Position numbers and translations under genes: made by a program. From positions 1,799,008 to 1,863,007 of the forward strand of contig NZ_CP014480.1 in the NCBI RefSeq assembly GCF_001580365.1: DNA of 64,000 bases, written 5' to 3'. The notes under the pieces are model-generated. The model was not told the DNA's origin, made no database searches, and saw only the letters and a program-made list of their open reading frames with translations. The stretch is from Kocuria turfanensis. GTDB lineage: Bacteria > Actinomycetota > Actinomycetes > Actinomycetales > Micrococcaceae. Positions 55,906 to 64,000 of this stretch are shown one piece after another (within the stretch, counting starts at the first letter, position 1; every line of letters starts with the position of its first letter).

Positions 55906-56163
55906 GTGCAACTCGATCCCCAGGACCTCACCCCGACCATCAACCGCCTCAAGCGGGCGCAGGGCCAGCTCACCGCCGTCATCCGCATGCTCGAGGAGAG
56001 CCGCGACTGCAAGGACGTGGTGACCCAGCTCTCCGCGGTCTCCCGCGCCCTGGACAAGGCCGGCTTCAGCATCATCGCGACCGGCCTGGAGCAGTGCCTG
56101 CGCCAGGAGGACCCGAGCCTGGACAAGGCCGAGCTGGAGAAGATGTTCCTCTCCCTGGCCTGA
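55906..56163 (+). CDS. CsoR/CstR-family metal- or persulfide-sensing repressor
   Basis: An 85-aa all-helical repressor of the DUF156 family (INRLKRAQGQLTAVIRMLEESRDCKDVVTQLSAVSRALDKAGF). Cys35 and Cys64 match the two sensor thiols. The copper-ligand His of CsoR (four residues before the second Cys) is Gly60 here. Two Cys without the His is the pattern of CstR persulfide sensors rather than copper sensors. GTG start with AGGAG upstream. No copper ATPase, chaperone or rhodanese gene adjoins it. Confidence 0.88.
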   Translation: MQLDPQDLTPTINRLKRAQGQLTAVIRMLEESRDCKDVVTQLSAVSRALDKAGFSIIATGLEQCLRQEDPSLDKAELEKMFLSLA

Positions 56164-56275
56164 GCGGCCGCGGGGCCGGGCGTCGGGCGCCGCGGCCCGG
56201 TCCCCGGAAGGGGCGGACCCTAGACTGGGGCGAGCACGTCAGCCCCGAGCCCGCCCACCGGAGGACGCCCAGACC

Positions 56276-58369
56276 ATGACCCAAGGCATCTACGTCAGTG
56301 CCATGACGCCGCAGTCGGGCAAGTCGCTCGTGACCCTCGGGCTGGCCGACTCGCTGTTCCGCAGGACCGACCGCCTGGGCTACTTCCGCCCCGTCCACCT
56401 CGGGAGCAGCCCGGCGGAGGACCCCATGGTCCAGCTCATGAAGCGCAACTTCGACCTCCCCGACGAGCGGTGCCGCGGCGGCCTCTCGCTGGCCCGCACC
56501 CGGGAGCTGCTCGCGGCCGGGGACCACGACGAGCTCGACTCGATGGCCGTGAGCGTCTACGGCGAGATGGCCCGGCACTGCGACGTGATCGTGGTGGACG
56601 GCACGGACCTGCTGGCGCACAACGCGGCCACCGCCGAGTTCGACATGAACGCCCGGATGGCCAACAACCTGGGCACCTCGGTGCTGGCCGTGATCGGCGC
56701 GGACGAGTCCGAGTCCCCCGAGGACGTCCTCAACGCGATCGAGGTCACCCGCGCGGAGCTCCACCAGGCCCGGTGCGACATCTTCGCCGTCATCGTCAAC
56801 CGGGCCCGGCCCGAGTGGGTCGACCAGCTCAGCACCAACGCCTCCCGGGGCGTGCGCGGGCTGCCCGTCTACGTGATCGCCGAGAACGCCGCGGTGGCCG
56901 CGCCCACCGTGGCCGAGCTGCGGGACCGGCACGGCTTCGGGGACGGGCCCTCCGCCGTCTCCCTGGACCGCGACGTCAAGGGCGTGAAGATCGCCGCGAT
57001 GACGGTGGCCCACTACCTCGAGCAGCTCGCCGACGGCGACTTCGTCATCACGCCGGGGGACCGCTCCGACATCGTCGTCGCGTCCCTGGCCTCCGCCCTG
57101 TCCCCGGCCCTGCCGGTCCCCTCGGGGATGCTGCTGACCGGCGGCTTCGGCACCGAGGGGCGGATCCAGGAGCTCACCGCCGCGGCGCCGTTCCCCGTGC
57201 TCACCACGGGGCTCGACACCTACAGCGCCGCCCGCGCGGTCTCCCGCTCCCGGGGCACCCTCTCGGGGGCGCATCCGCGCAAGGTCGCGGCCGCGCTGGG
57301 CGAGTGGGCCCGGCGCGTGGACGACGAGGAGCTGGTCAGCCGCCTTGACCTGCCGCGCCCGCTGCGGCGCACGCCGCTGCGCTTCCTGCACGAACTCGTC
57401 GAGGCGGCGCGCACGCAGCGGAAGAACATCGTGCTGCCCGAGGGCGAGGACCCCCGCATCCTGCGCGCGGCCGAGATGATCCACCGCCGCAACTTCTGCG
57501 ACCTCACGATCCTCGGCGACCCGGCGAAGATCGCGGGCCTGTGCCAGACGGAGGGCATCAACCTCGACTTCGACGACGAGGGGCTCACGCTCATCGACTT
57601 CGAGCACGACGAGGCGCTGCGCGAGAAGTACGCCGGCGAGTACGTGCGGCTGCGCGCCCACAAGGGCGTGCAGCCGGAGGCGGCCCTGGAGCGGATGCTC
57701 GACGGCTCCTACTTCGGCACCATGATGGTGCAGATGGGGGACGTGGACGGCATGGTCTCCGGCGCCGCGCACACCACGGCCAACACGATCCGCCCGGCCC
57801 TGGAGTTCGTGAAGACCTCCGAGGGCGTGCGGATCGTCTCCTCCGTGTTCTTCATGCTCCTCGAGGACCGCGTGCTGGTCTACGGCGACTGCGCGGTCAA
57901 CCCGAACCCGGACGCCCAGCAGCTCGCGGACATCGCGCTCGCCTCCGCCCGCACCGCCCGCCAGTTCGGCGTGGAGCCCAGGGTGGCGATGCTCTCCTAC
58001 TCCACCGGCGGCTCCGGCTCCGGTCAGGACGTGGACAAGGTCCGGGCGGCCACCGAGATCGTGCGCGCGGCGGACCCCGAGCTGGAGGTCGAGGGCCCCA
58101 TCCAGTACGACGCCGCCGTGGACGCCTCGATCGCGGCCTCCAAGCTGCCCGGCTCGACCGTGGCGGGACGGGCGACGGTGTTCGTCTTCCCGGACCTCAA
58201 CACCGGCAACAACACCTACAAGGCCGTCCAGCAGTCCGCCGGCGCCGTGGCCGTGGGCCCGGTGCTGCAGGGGCTGCGCAAGCCCGTCAACGACCTCTCG
58301 CGGGGATGCACCGTGGACGACATCGTCAACACGGTGGCGATCACCGCGATCCAGGCCCAGCACATGTGA
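56276..58369 (+). CDS. pta: Phosphate acetyltransferase
   Basis: A 697-aa enzyme that converts acetyl-CoA and phosphate to acetyl phosphate. The N-terminal half is a P-loop/BioD-like plus DRTGG regulatory region (MTPQSGKSLVTLGL). The C-terminal half (from about 365) is the PTA catalytic domain, with VLPEGEDPRILRAAEM, MVSGAAHTTANTIRPAL, SYSTGGSGSG and NTGNNTYKAVQQSAGA. Long multidomain Pta is usual in actinobacteria. It forms an operon with ackA, 76 bp downstream. Confidence 0.96.
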   Translation: MTQGIYVSAMTPQSGKSLVTLGLADSLFRRTDRLGYFRPVHLGSSPAEDPMVQLMKRNFDLPDERCRGGLSLARTRELLAAGDHDELDSMAVSVYGEMARHCDVIVVDGTDLLAHNAATAEFDMNARMANNLGTSVLAVIGADESESPEDVLNAIEVTRAELHQARCDIFAVIVNRARPEWVDQLSTNASRGVRGLPVYVIAENAAVAAPTVAELRDRHGFGDGPSAVSLDRDVKGVKIAAMTVAHYLEQLADGDFVITPGDRSDIVVASLASALSPALPVPSGMLLTGGFGTEGRIQELTAAAPFPVLTTGLDTYSAARAVSRSRGTLSGAHPRKVAAALGEWARRVDDEELVSRLDLPRPLRRTPLRFLHELVEAARTQRKNIVLPEGEDPRILRAAEMIHRRNFCDLTILGDPAKIAGLCQTEGINLDFDDEGLTLIDFEHDEALREKYAGEYVRLRAHKGVQPEAALERMLDGSYFGTMMVQMGDVDGMVSGAAHTTANTIRPALEFVKTSEGVRIVSSVFFMLLEDRVLVYGDCAVNPNPDAQQLADIALASARTARQFGVEPRVAMLSYSTGGSGSGQDVDKVRAATEIVRAADPELEVEGPIQYDAAVDASIAASKLPGSTVAGRATVFVFPDLNTGNNTYKAVQQSAGAVAVGPVLQGLRKPVNDLSRGCTVDDIVNTVAITAIQAQHM

Positions 58370-58445
58370 GCCGGCGCCCCGCCGCCCGGTCCGCGTCCAC
58401 CCGTTCCCGACCGTCCCGTTCCCGACCGCCCCAGGGGGTCCCACC

Positions 58446-59588
58446 ATGCTCGTGCTCGTCGTCAACTGCGGCTCGTCCTCGCTGAAGTACCAGGTCCGGG
58501 AGCTGGAGCCGGGCGCCGACGGCGGCACCGTGCTCACGTCCGGGCTGATCGAGAACATCGGCAGCTCCCGGATCCAGGACCACACACAGGCTCTCGAGCT
58601 GCTCGCCGGTCGCCTCGAGACCGAGCTGGACGGGCGGACCGTCGACGCCGCCGGCCACCGCGTGGTGCACGGCGGCGAGCGGTTCTCCGCACCGGTGCTG
58701 GCGACCCCGGAGATCATCCGCGACATCGAGCGGCTCGTCCCGCTGGCGCCGCTGCACAACCCCGCCGCGGTCCTGGGCCTGCGCGCCGTCCAGAAGACCT
58801 GGCCGCACCTGCCGCAGGTGTGCGTGTTCGACACCGCCTTCCATCGCACCATGCCCGAGCACGTGTGGCGCTACGCGGTCCCGGAGCGGTTCTACGAGCA
58901 CTGGGGGATCCGCCGCTACGGCTTCCACGGCACCTCCCACGACTGGGTGACCGGGCAGGCGGCCGAGTTCCTGGGGATCCCGCGCGAGCGGTTCCGCGCC
59001 GTGGTCGCCCACCTGGGCAACGGCGCCTCCGTCACGGCGATCCGGGACGGCCGGTCCTACGACACCTCGATGGGCTACACGCCCCTGGCCGGACTCGTGA
59101 TGGGCACCCGCACGGGGGACCTGGACCCGTCCGTGGTCACCGCCGTGCTGCGCCGGGACCCGGAGATGACCCCCGAGCGGCTCGACGCCGTGCTCAACAA
59201 GGAGTCCGGGCTGCGGGCCGTGGCCGGGGACCACGACATGCGCGCGGTCCAGGAGGCCGCCGAGCGCGGCGACGAGCGTGCCGAGCTGGCCCTGGAGATG
59301 GCGGCCTACCGCCTGGCGAAGTACGTGGGCGGCTACCACGTGGCCGTGGAGGGGGCGCAGGCGCTGGTCTTCACCGCCGGGATCGGGGAGAACGCCGCAC
59401 CGTTCCGGAAGCGGGTGTGCGACCGGCTCGGCGCCCTGGGGGTCCGGCTCGACGACGACGCCAACGCCGCCCGCGCGCGCGGGACCCGGCGGATCTCGGC
59501 CCCCGGCTCGGCGCTCGAGGTGCTGGTGGTGCCCACCGACGAGGAGCAGGCGATCGCCGCGGCCACCGCGGCGCTGGTCGCCGGCTGA
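58446..59588 (+). CDS. ackA: Acetate kinase
   Basis: A 380-aa ASKHA kinase that makes ATP and acetate from acetyl phosphate. Signature 1 VLVVNCGSSSLKYQV at the N-terminus, GHRVVHGGERF, HLGNGASVTAI (ATP site) and TAGIGENAAPFR. Length is slightly below the common 400 aa but all motifs are present. With pta it forms the reversible overflow/acetate-assimilation pathway. Confidence 0.97.
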   Translation: MLVLVVNCGSSSLKYQVRELEPGADGGTVLTSGLIENIGSSRIQDHTQALELLAGRLETELDGRTVDAAGHRVVHGGERFSAPVLATPEIIRDIERLVPLAPLHNPAAVLGLRAVQKTWPHLPQVCVFDTAFHRTMPEHVWRYAVPERFYEHWGIRRYGFHGTSHDWVTGQAAEFLGIPRERFRAVVAHLGNGASVTAIRDGRSYDTSMGYTPLAGLVMGTRTGDLDPSVVTAVLRRDPEMTPERLDAVLNKESGLRAVAGDHDMRAVQEAAERGDERAELALEMAAYRLAKYVGGYHVAVEGAQALVFTAGIGENAAPFRKRVCDRLGALGVRLDDDANAARARGTRRISAPGSALEVLVVPTDEEQAIAAATAALVAG

Positions 59589-59599
59589 GCGGACCGGGG

Positions 59600-59677
59600 C
59601 ACCGGAGCGGAGCACCGGAGCGGAGCACCGGGCCGGGACACCGGGCCAAGACACCGGACCGCCGCACCAGGGCGCGC
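59600..59677. repeat. 13-bp tandem repeat downstream of ackA
   Basis: Six successive 13-bp units begin with CACCGG or CACCAG: the first two are identical (CACCGGAGCGGAG at 59600 and 59613), followed by diverged units at 59626, 59639, 59652 and 59665. Non-coding, starts 12 bp after the ackA stop. Copy number may differ between strains. Confidence 0.85.
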
Positions 59678-59833
59678 CGCACCGCCGCGCCCCATCGTGC
59701 GCCACGACGGTGCTCCGCGCACCGATGACGGCACGGTGCCGCCCGCCCTTGACGGGGCGGCGGCGGAGGTGTCTGCTGAGGACAGGGCTCCGCTGACCGA
59801 CGCGCCGGGCCGCACCGACGGCGAGGAGGATCC

Positions 59834-60376
59834 ATGACCGCCCGTGACCGCTTCTTCCTCGACAAGTCCGATCCCGACTCCTGGCACGCCCTCAACGGGC
59901 TGGCCGGCACGGTCGCCGGCGCCGCCGAGGAGGCGGGGATCTCCCGGGCGGTGCTCGAACTCGTCAACGTGCGGATCTCCCAGCTCAACGGGTGCGCCTA
60001 CTGCCTGGACCTGCACGTCCGCTACGCCGTGAAGGCCGGGGTGAGCTCCCAGCAGCTCGCCGTGCTGACCGCCTGGCGGGAGGCCGAGGCCCTGTACTCG
60101 GAACTCGAGCGCGCGGCACTGGCCGTCGGGGAGGCGGCCACCGTCCTGCCCGAGGAGTCGGCGCGCGCCGCGGAGCTCGCCGCGGCCCGGGAGGCGCTCA
60201 CCGACGAGCAGTTCTCGGCGCTGCAGTGGGCGGCGGTGACGATGAACGCGTTCAACCGGATCTCGATCCTCTCCCGCCACCCCGTCCGGTCGAGGGGCGC
60301 CGCGAAGGCGGCCGCGGGGACGGCCCCGGCCCCGGCCACCCCTGCCCCGGCGCGCGTGCCCGGGAGCGGGGCATGA
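59834..60376 (+). CDS. AhpD/carboxymuconolactone decarboxylase-like protein
   Basis: A 180-aa helical protein with LVNVRISQLNGCAYCLDLHVRYAVKAGVS: the CxxC plus His of the AhpD-like peroxidase/redox group. A low-complexity Ala/Pro tail follows. Candidate role: thiol-dependent peroxide defence. GAGGAG before the ATG. A TTGACG at 59749 with a weak TCTGCT 17 bp on could be its promoter. Overlaps pirin by 4 nt. Confidence 0.88.
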   Translation: MTARDRFFLDKSDPDSWHALNGLAGTVAGAAEEAGISRAVLELVNVRISQLNGCAYCLDLHVRYAVKAGVSSQQLAVLTAWREAEALYSELERAALAVGEAATVLPEESARAAELAAAREALTDEQFSALQWAAVTMNAFNRISILSRHPVRSRGAAKAAAGTAPAPATPAPARVPGSGA

Positions 60377-61356
60377 CCAATCTGGATGCGCGCCCCGAGG
60401 AGGTCGTCTGCGCCGAGGGCGGCGGCGGCCCGCAGCTGCTCCCGCCGCGCGACGTGCCGCTGGGCGGGCCCCGGGCGATGACCGTGCGCCGGACCCTGCC
60501 CCAGCGCCGGCGGAGCCTGATCGGCTCCTGGTGCTTCCTGGACCACTACGGCCCGGACCCGGTCTCCGCGTCCGGGGGGATGCGGGTGGCCCGGCACCCG
60601 CACACCGGCCTGGCCACGGTGAGCCTGCTCTTCACCGGGGCGATCGCCCACCAGGACTCCGCCGGGTACCGCGCGATCGTGCGCCCCGGCGAGGTCAACC
60701 TCATGGTCGCCGGACGCGGGATCTCCCATCAGGAGTTCTCGACCCCGGACACCGGCCTCCTGCACGGGGTGCAGCTGTGGTACGCCCTGCCGGACCGGAC
60801 CCGGCACACGGCCCCGACCTTCGAGCACTACGCACCGGAGCCCGTGCCCGGCCCGGGCAGCCTGCTGCGGGTGTACCTGGGCGCCCTGGCCGGGTCCGTC
60901 TCCCCGGTGCGGACCCACACCCCGCCCCTGCTGGCCGCCGAGATCGCCCTGGACGCCGGCGCCCGGCTGGAACTGGCGGTGGACCCGGCCTTCGAGCACG
61001 GGGTGCTGCTCGACGCCGGGGACCTCGTCCTCGAGGGGGACCCGGTGCCGGCGGGCCACCTGGCCTATCTGCCCCCGGGCCGGGCGCGCCTGGTCCTGCA
61101 GGCCGGGCCGCGCCCGGTGCGGGCGCTGCTGATCGGCGGGGAGCCCCTGGGCGAGCGCATCGTGATGTGGTGGAACTTCGTGGGCCGCAGCCACGCGGAG
61201 GTCGCCGCCTACCGGGCGGCATGGCAGGCGGAGATCGGAGCCGAACCGGCGCCGGACGGGGAGGCCGACCCGCGCTTCGGCCCCTATCCGGAGGGACAGC
61301 CCGCTCCGCTGCCGGCCCCCGCCCTGCCCACCGTCCCGCTGCGCCCGCGCGGCTGA
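60373..61356 (+). CDS. Pirin family protein
   Basis: A 327-aa bicupin. The N-terminal pirin signature is GSWCFLDHYGPD...MRVARHPHTGLATVSLLFTGAIAHQDSAG, with metal-binding His residues, and GEVNLMVAGRGISHQEFS. A second cupin lies in the C-terminal half (AGHLAYLPPG). Pirins have quercetinase or regulatory functions. Joined to the AhpD-like gene by an ATGA overlap, which suggests a shared redox-related role. Confidence 0.92.
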   Translation: MTNLDARPEEVVCAEGGGGPQLLPPRDVPLGGPRAMTVRRTLPQRRRSLIGSWCFLDHYGPDPVSASGGMRVARHPHTGLATVSLLFTGAIAHQDSAGYRAIVRPGEVNLMVAGRGISHQEFSTPDTGLLHGVQLWYALPDRTRHTAPTFEHYAPEPVPGPGSLLRVYLGALAGSVSPVRTHTPPLLAAEIALDAGARLELAVDPAFEHGVLLDAGDLVLEGDPVPAGHLAYLPPGRARLVLQAGPRPVRALLIGGEPLGERIVMWWNFVGRSHAEVAAYRAAWQAEIGAEPAPDGEADPRFGPYPEGQPAPLPAPALPTVPLRPRG

Positions 61357-61561
61357 GCCCCCGAGACCGCCCCGGACCGTCCGGGTCGCCCGGCACCGGG
61401 CCGGTCGTCCTGCACCGCCAGACCCCCGGCCACGAGGGGGCCGTCGTACGACGACTCGCCGACGTCTTTGCACCCGCGAACCCTCCGGCGGGCGGGATCA
61501 GCGGCTAGGTTCGGTGCTGAGCCCCGACGGGGCCCCGTCCCGCCGCGAGGAGTCGACCGCC

Positions 61562-62062
61562 ATGACCCAGTACCCGTACGGCCCGCACAGCGCCCCCGGC
61601 CCCGGCGGCCCGTGGGCGGCCGGCCCCGTCCCGCCGAGGACCCCGGATCTCCGGTTGCTGCTGCAGCTCACGGTGGCGTCCTTCGCGATCGGCGTGCTGG
61701 GCAGCGTCATCGGCTACCTGACGTCCTCGGAGCAGGTGGCCGCCGCCTCGGGAGGCATGTTCCTGGGCACGGGCTTCGTGCTCGCGAGCGCCGTGGTGGG
61801 CCTCGCCGTCAACGCGGGCCTGTACGCCCTGGTCTTCTTCCCGCTGCGCGAGCAGCGGCAGTGGGCCTGGATCCTCGGCATCGTCTTCGCGGCCATGGCC
61901 GTGCTCAGCACCGTGGCCAGTCTCGTGCTGTCCTTCGCCGTGCCCGTCGTGCCGACCGGGACGCACCCGCTGCAGCTGCTGCCCGCCGCGCTCAAGCTCG
62001 CGGTGGACGCGGCGTGGCTCGTCGTGGCCGTGCGCCCGGGGGTGCGCGCCGCCCTGCGCTAG
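61562..62062 (+). CDS. Hypothetical integral membrane protein
   Basis: A 166-aa protein with a Gly/Pro/Tyr-rich cytoplasmic N-terminus (MTQYPYGPHSAPGPGGPW) and four TM helices. ATG 61562 has GAGGAG about 10 nt upstream. The family is unknown. Its stop (TAG 62060-62062) overlaps the stop of the transposase remnant on the other strand, so its C-terminus may have been set by the insertion. Confidence 0.7.
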   Translation: MTQYPYGPHSAPGPGGPWAAGPVPPRTPDLRLLLQLTVASFAIGVLGSVIGYLTSSEQVAAASGGMFLGTGFVLASAVVGLAVNAGLYALVFFPLREQRQWAWILGIVFAAMAVLSTVASLVLSFAVPVVPTGTHPLQLLPAALKLAVDAAWLVVAVRPGVRAALR

Positions 62063-62620
62063 GGCATGTCTCCCGGTAGTGCCGTGAGCCGGACAGCGAT
62101 GGTGCGCAGCACGGCCCCGCCGCGGTAGGTCGGCGCGACTCTGTCGCAGCGTGTCGCGAGCCCGCGCCATGGCCTGAAGGCGGTGCAGGATCGTGCCACG
62201 ACGTTGCGGCCCTGGTCGTCCTCCGGGTCGGAGGAGGGCGGCCGACCGCCCTGGGATCACGGCGCTTCCGGTGGCCCTGCCGGCCGGCGGGCCCGGAAAT
62301 CACGGCGGTGACGCCCCCGGCCCGCAGGTGAGGGCGGACGGCGCGGAAGGAGCAGGCCTGGTCACCGCGCAGGTGCTGCGGGCCGGGTCCGGGGACGGCC
62401 CGGCCCGTGACGGGCCACCCGCAGGCCGGCCAGGAGATGGGGCACCATCGGGGCGTCGCCGGTGAGGTTCGCGGCGTGCTGACGGGCCCGGTCGACGGTG
62501 GAGTCCACCGACACCGCCCCGTCGATCAGTTCCATCTTCGGCGCATCGGTGAGCAGCGCGGCCCGGACCCGGTCCCGAGTTCCGTCGGCGTTGCAGCGGC
62601 CGCGCCGCTCCCACCCGGCC
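62059..62620 (-). pseudogene. Frameshifted IS5-family DDE transposase remnant
   Basis: Minus-strand translation in three frames joins to one IS5-type transposase: DGTRDRVRAALLTDAPK, then SVDSTVDRARQHA with the first catalytic Asp; frameshift; HLRGDQACSFRAVRPHLRAGGV with the GDxA Asp; second frameshift; GRNVVARSCTAFRPWRGLATRCD, ending at TAG. The catalytic Glu in the family's RNVVERC is Ala here. The N-terminus and left end are missing. GGGCATGTCTCCCGG at 62063 may be the right inverted repeat. Dead element. Confidence 0.85.
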
Positions 62621-62795
62621 GGCGGCCGTCATCAGCTCGTCCTGACGGAGCGCACCAGCCCGACCGACAGGTGGTGCAGGTGCTGCACAGCCGGGTCAAC
62701 TATTGACGCGTGCACGAGTACCTCACCGCAGCAGATGGCCCGTGACGCCTGTGAGGTCCTGGGTCGCGCAGCGGTGGAATCGGGGTCGACTCCGC
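62621..62795. other. Spacer between transposase remnant and VanY-type gene
   Basis: No gene. It contains TCAACTATTGAC at 62696-62707, a near-palindromic A/T-rich site of unknown meaning, perhaps an old insertion junction. I find no second terminal repeat for the IS. Confidence 0.4.
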
Positions 62796-63494
62796 TTACG
62801 GCAGGTAGTCGGGGGCAGGCTCCAGGCCGAAGAACTCCTCCATGGTGTCGACCTCCGGGTCCGCGAGAGCCGCTTCCTGCATGTCCCGGACCAGGTCATG
62901 ACCGACGTAGCGAATGTGCCAGGGCTCGTAGGCGTAGCCGGTGACGGCTTGATTGTCCTCACCGTCCGGGTAGCGGATGATGAACCCGTACTCCCCGGCG
63001 TGCTCGGCGACCCACGCCCCGACCGGGGTGTCCTCGAAGCAGTCCTGCAGCGCGCACACCCCGGAGGCGTTGCCCACGTCCATGGCCAGCCCGGTCTGGT
63101 GCTCGCTGTGCCCCGGGCGAGCCGCGATGGTGTCAGCGGTTTCCTGGCCGTACTGCTGCACGTAGCTGTCGTAGAGACTGGCCTGCGTGTCGTAGGAGCG
63201 ATACCCGCTCACGGCCACGATGTTCACCCCGTCGGCCTTGGCGGCGCGGACCATCTTCTTGTACGCCTCCGCCGCATCGGACCGCATCCGTTCGGCCTGA
63301 ATACGACTGAGCGGCTTCGGTACGTAGGTCTGCGGGTCCAGCGGGCGGTGCTTGTTCACCACCACCGTCAGGCTGGAGGCCGAGTCGATGTCGTAGGTCG
63401 TCCCTGTCGCGACCGCCGCCGATGGCGCCATCAGCCCCGTCGCCAGGCTCAGTGCTGCCGCCCCACCGAGAAGTCCACCGAAGTTCCTCATCAT
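62796..63494 (-). CDS. Secreted D-alanyl-D-alanine carboxypeptidase, VanY type
   Basis: A 232-aa peptidase of the M15B class. Signal peptide MMRNFGGLLGGAAALSLATGLMAPSAAVA. Zinc ligands are in GHSEHQTGLAMDVG (SxHxxxxxxD) and YEPWHIRYVG, with VSGYRSYDTQASLY before them. It trims the terminal D-Ala of peptidoglycan. There are no vanHAX genes, so this is not by itself glycopeptide resistance. The gene uses more A/T codons and a TAA stop, unlike its neighbours, and lies beside an IS remnant. Confidence 0.9.
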   Translation of the reverse strand: MMRNFGGLLGGAAALSLATGLMAPSAAVATGTTYDIDSASSLTVVVNKHRPLDPQTYVPKPLSRIQAERMRSDAAEAYKKMVRAAKADGVNIVAVSGYRSYDTQASLYDSYVQQYGQETADTIAARPGHSEHQTGLAMDVGNASGVCALQDCFEDTPVGAWVAEHAGEYGFIIRYPDGEDNQAVTGYAYEPWHIRYVGHDLVRDMQEAALADPEVDTMEEFFGLEPAPDYLP

Positions 63495-63617
63495 GTCTAC
63501 GCCCCCACGTGTCCAGGAAAGATCCGCCTCAGCGTAACTGCACGACCCCCGTGATATGTGCTGTGTGACACTGTGACGAGCCCCGGGAGCACTCACACGA
63601 GGGGCGGGTGGCGGTGA

Positions 63618-63995
63618 TCATGACCGCGCCTTCCGGAGTGCATGTTCCACCAGGTCGCCGTGCCGGGTCACGGAGAACTCCTCCAGGTCCAGGCCCGCAC
63701 CCACCCGGAACCGCACGCCTTCCGGCGGACAGGCATGGACACGCAGGGCCCCGATGCTGCGCAACGGGTAGGTCCCGTGATCGCGTGTGGAGCACTTCAG
63801 CTCCCGACGGACCAACAGCAGCCGTGAGGTCGTGACGAGGACAAGGGTCCGCTGGCCTCGCCACCATCCCGGCGCCACCACGTGCACGGTCTCGGCCGGA
63901 TCCAGCAACGCCTCGGCCCGTCGCAGGTGCTCACGCATCGAGACCCGCTGGATCACGCCCCAGTGCCGGCAGGCAGCGATGAGGTCCTCGCGCAC
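63618..63995 (-). CDS. PH-like domain protein, start possibly outside window
   Basis: A 125-aa frame from GTG 63995, 5 bp from the window edge, so the true start may be further right. An N-terminal helical part (ACRHWGVIQRVSMREHLRRAEALLDPAETVHVV) leads to a beta-rich domain (RTLVLVTTSRLLLVRRELKCSTRDHGTYPLRSIGALRV) of the bacterial PH/YokE-like type. Function unknown. It shares the more A/T-containing character of the VanY-type gene. Confidence 0.6.
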   Translation of the reverse strand: MREDLIAACRHWGVIQRVSMREHLRRAEALLDPAETVHVVAPGWWRGQRTLVLVTTSRLLLVRRELKCSTRDHGTYPLRSIGALRVHACPPEGVRFRVGAGLDLEEFSVTRHGDLVEHALRKARS

Positions 63996-64000
63996 GATCA

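Noticed and set aside
59600..59677. Possible CRISPR array
   Set aside because: Units are 13 bp, contiguous and without spacers, and no cas gene is present.
62796..63494. Glycopeptide (vancomycin) resistance locus
   Set aside because: Only a VanY-type peptidase is present. There is no vanH, vanA, vanX or vanRS.

Overview
The window is very GC-rich, gene-dense DNA from an actinobacterium. Gene content and order suggest the Micrococcaceae, most likely a Kocuria-like organism. This rests on codon and GC character, the actinobacterial FprA-type reductase, Sir/CysH/CysD/CysN assimilation genes, LGFP-repeat and GAF-ANTAR proteins, and many start codons with a TANNNT box only 6-7 nt upstream. I could run no homology search, so names rest on motifs and family knowledge.

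Left part (1-14.9 kb): a TetR fragment cut by the window edge; molybdate uptake (modB, modC and an HTH-TOBE protein, with modA about 6 kb away); recQ, a GH65 disaccharide phosphorylase, an enoyl-CoA hydratase; then nadE, a secreted CAP/LGFP protein, xthA and membrane proteins. From 15 to 18 kb a cardiolipin synthase sits between two related lipoproteins. From 18.4 to 24.7 kb, five genes in one direction encode a NikA/OppA-type binding protein, two permeases, a fused double ATPase and an MFS exporter, behind an IdeR/DmdR-like iron box. This is the layout of a metallophore uptake and export system.

Middle (24.9-41.4 kb): a GH13 alpha-glucosidase, three tRNA genes (Glu, Asp, Phe), a minimal zinc protease, a tandem universal stress protein and an aldonolactone-oxidase-like flavoprotein. 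Then follows a tightly overlapping sulfur operon, read right to left: sir, cysH, cysD, cysN and a sulfonate-type ABC transporter, followed by fprA, which could supply electrons to Sir through ferredoxin.

Right part (41.4-64 kb): a purine permease; an AraC regulator and SDR divergent from a flavin monooxygenase and alpha/beta hydrolase (a layout like virS-mymA); a secreted pectin module (PL1 lyase plus a CE12-CE8 fused double esterase) behind a LacI-type operator; GAF-ANTAR and XRE regulators; a polyamine-synthase-like enzyme with a GNAT; an orphan CsoR/CstR-type repressor with its own operator; pta-ackA; and an AhpD-like/pirin pair. The last 2 kb differ from the rest: a frameshifted IS5-type transposase remnant, then a VanY-type peptidase and a small PH-like protein with more A/T than the core genes.
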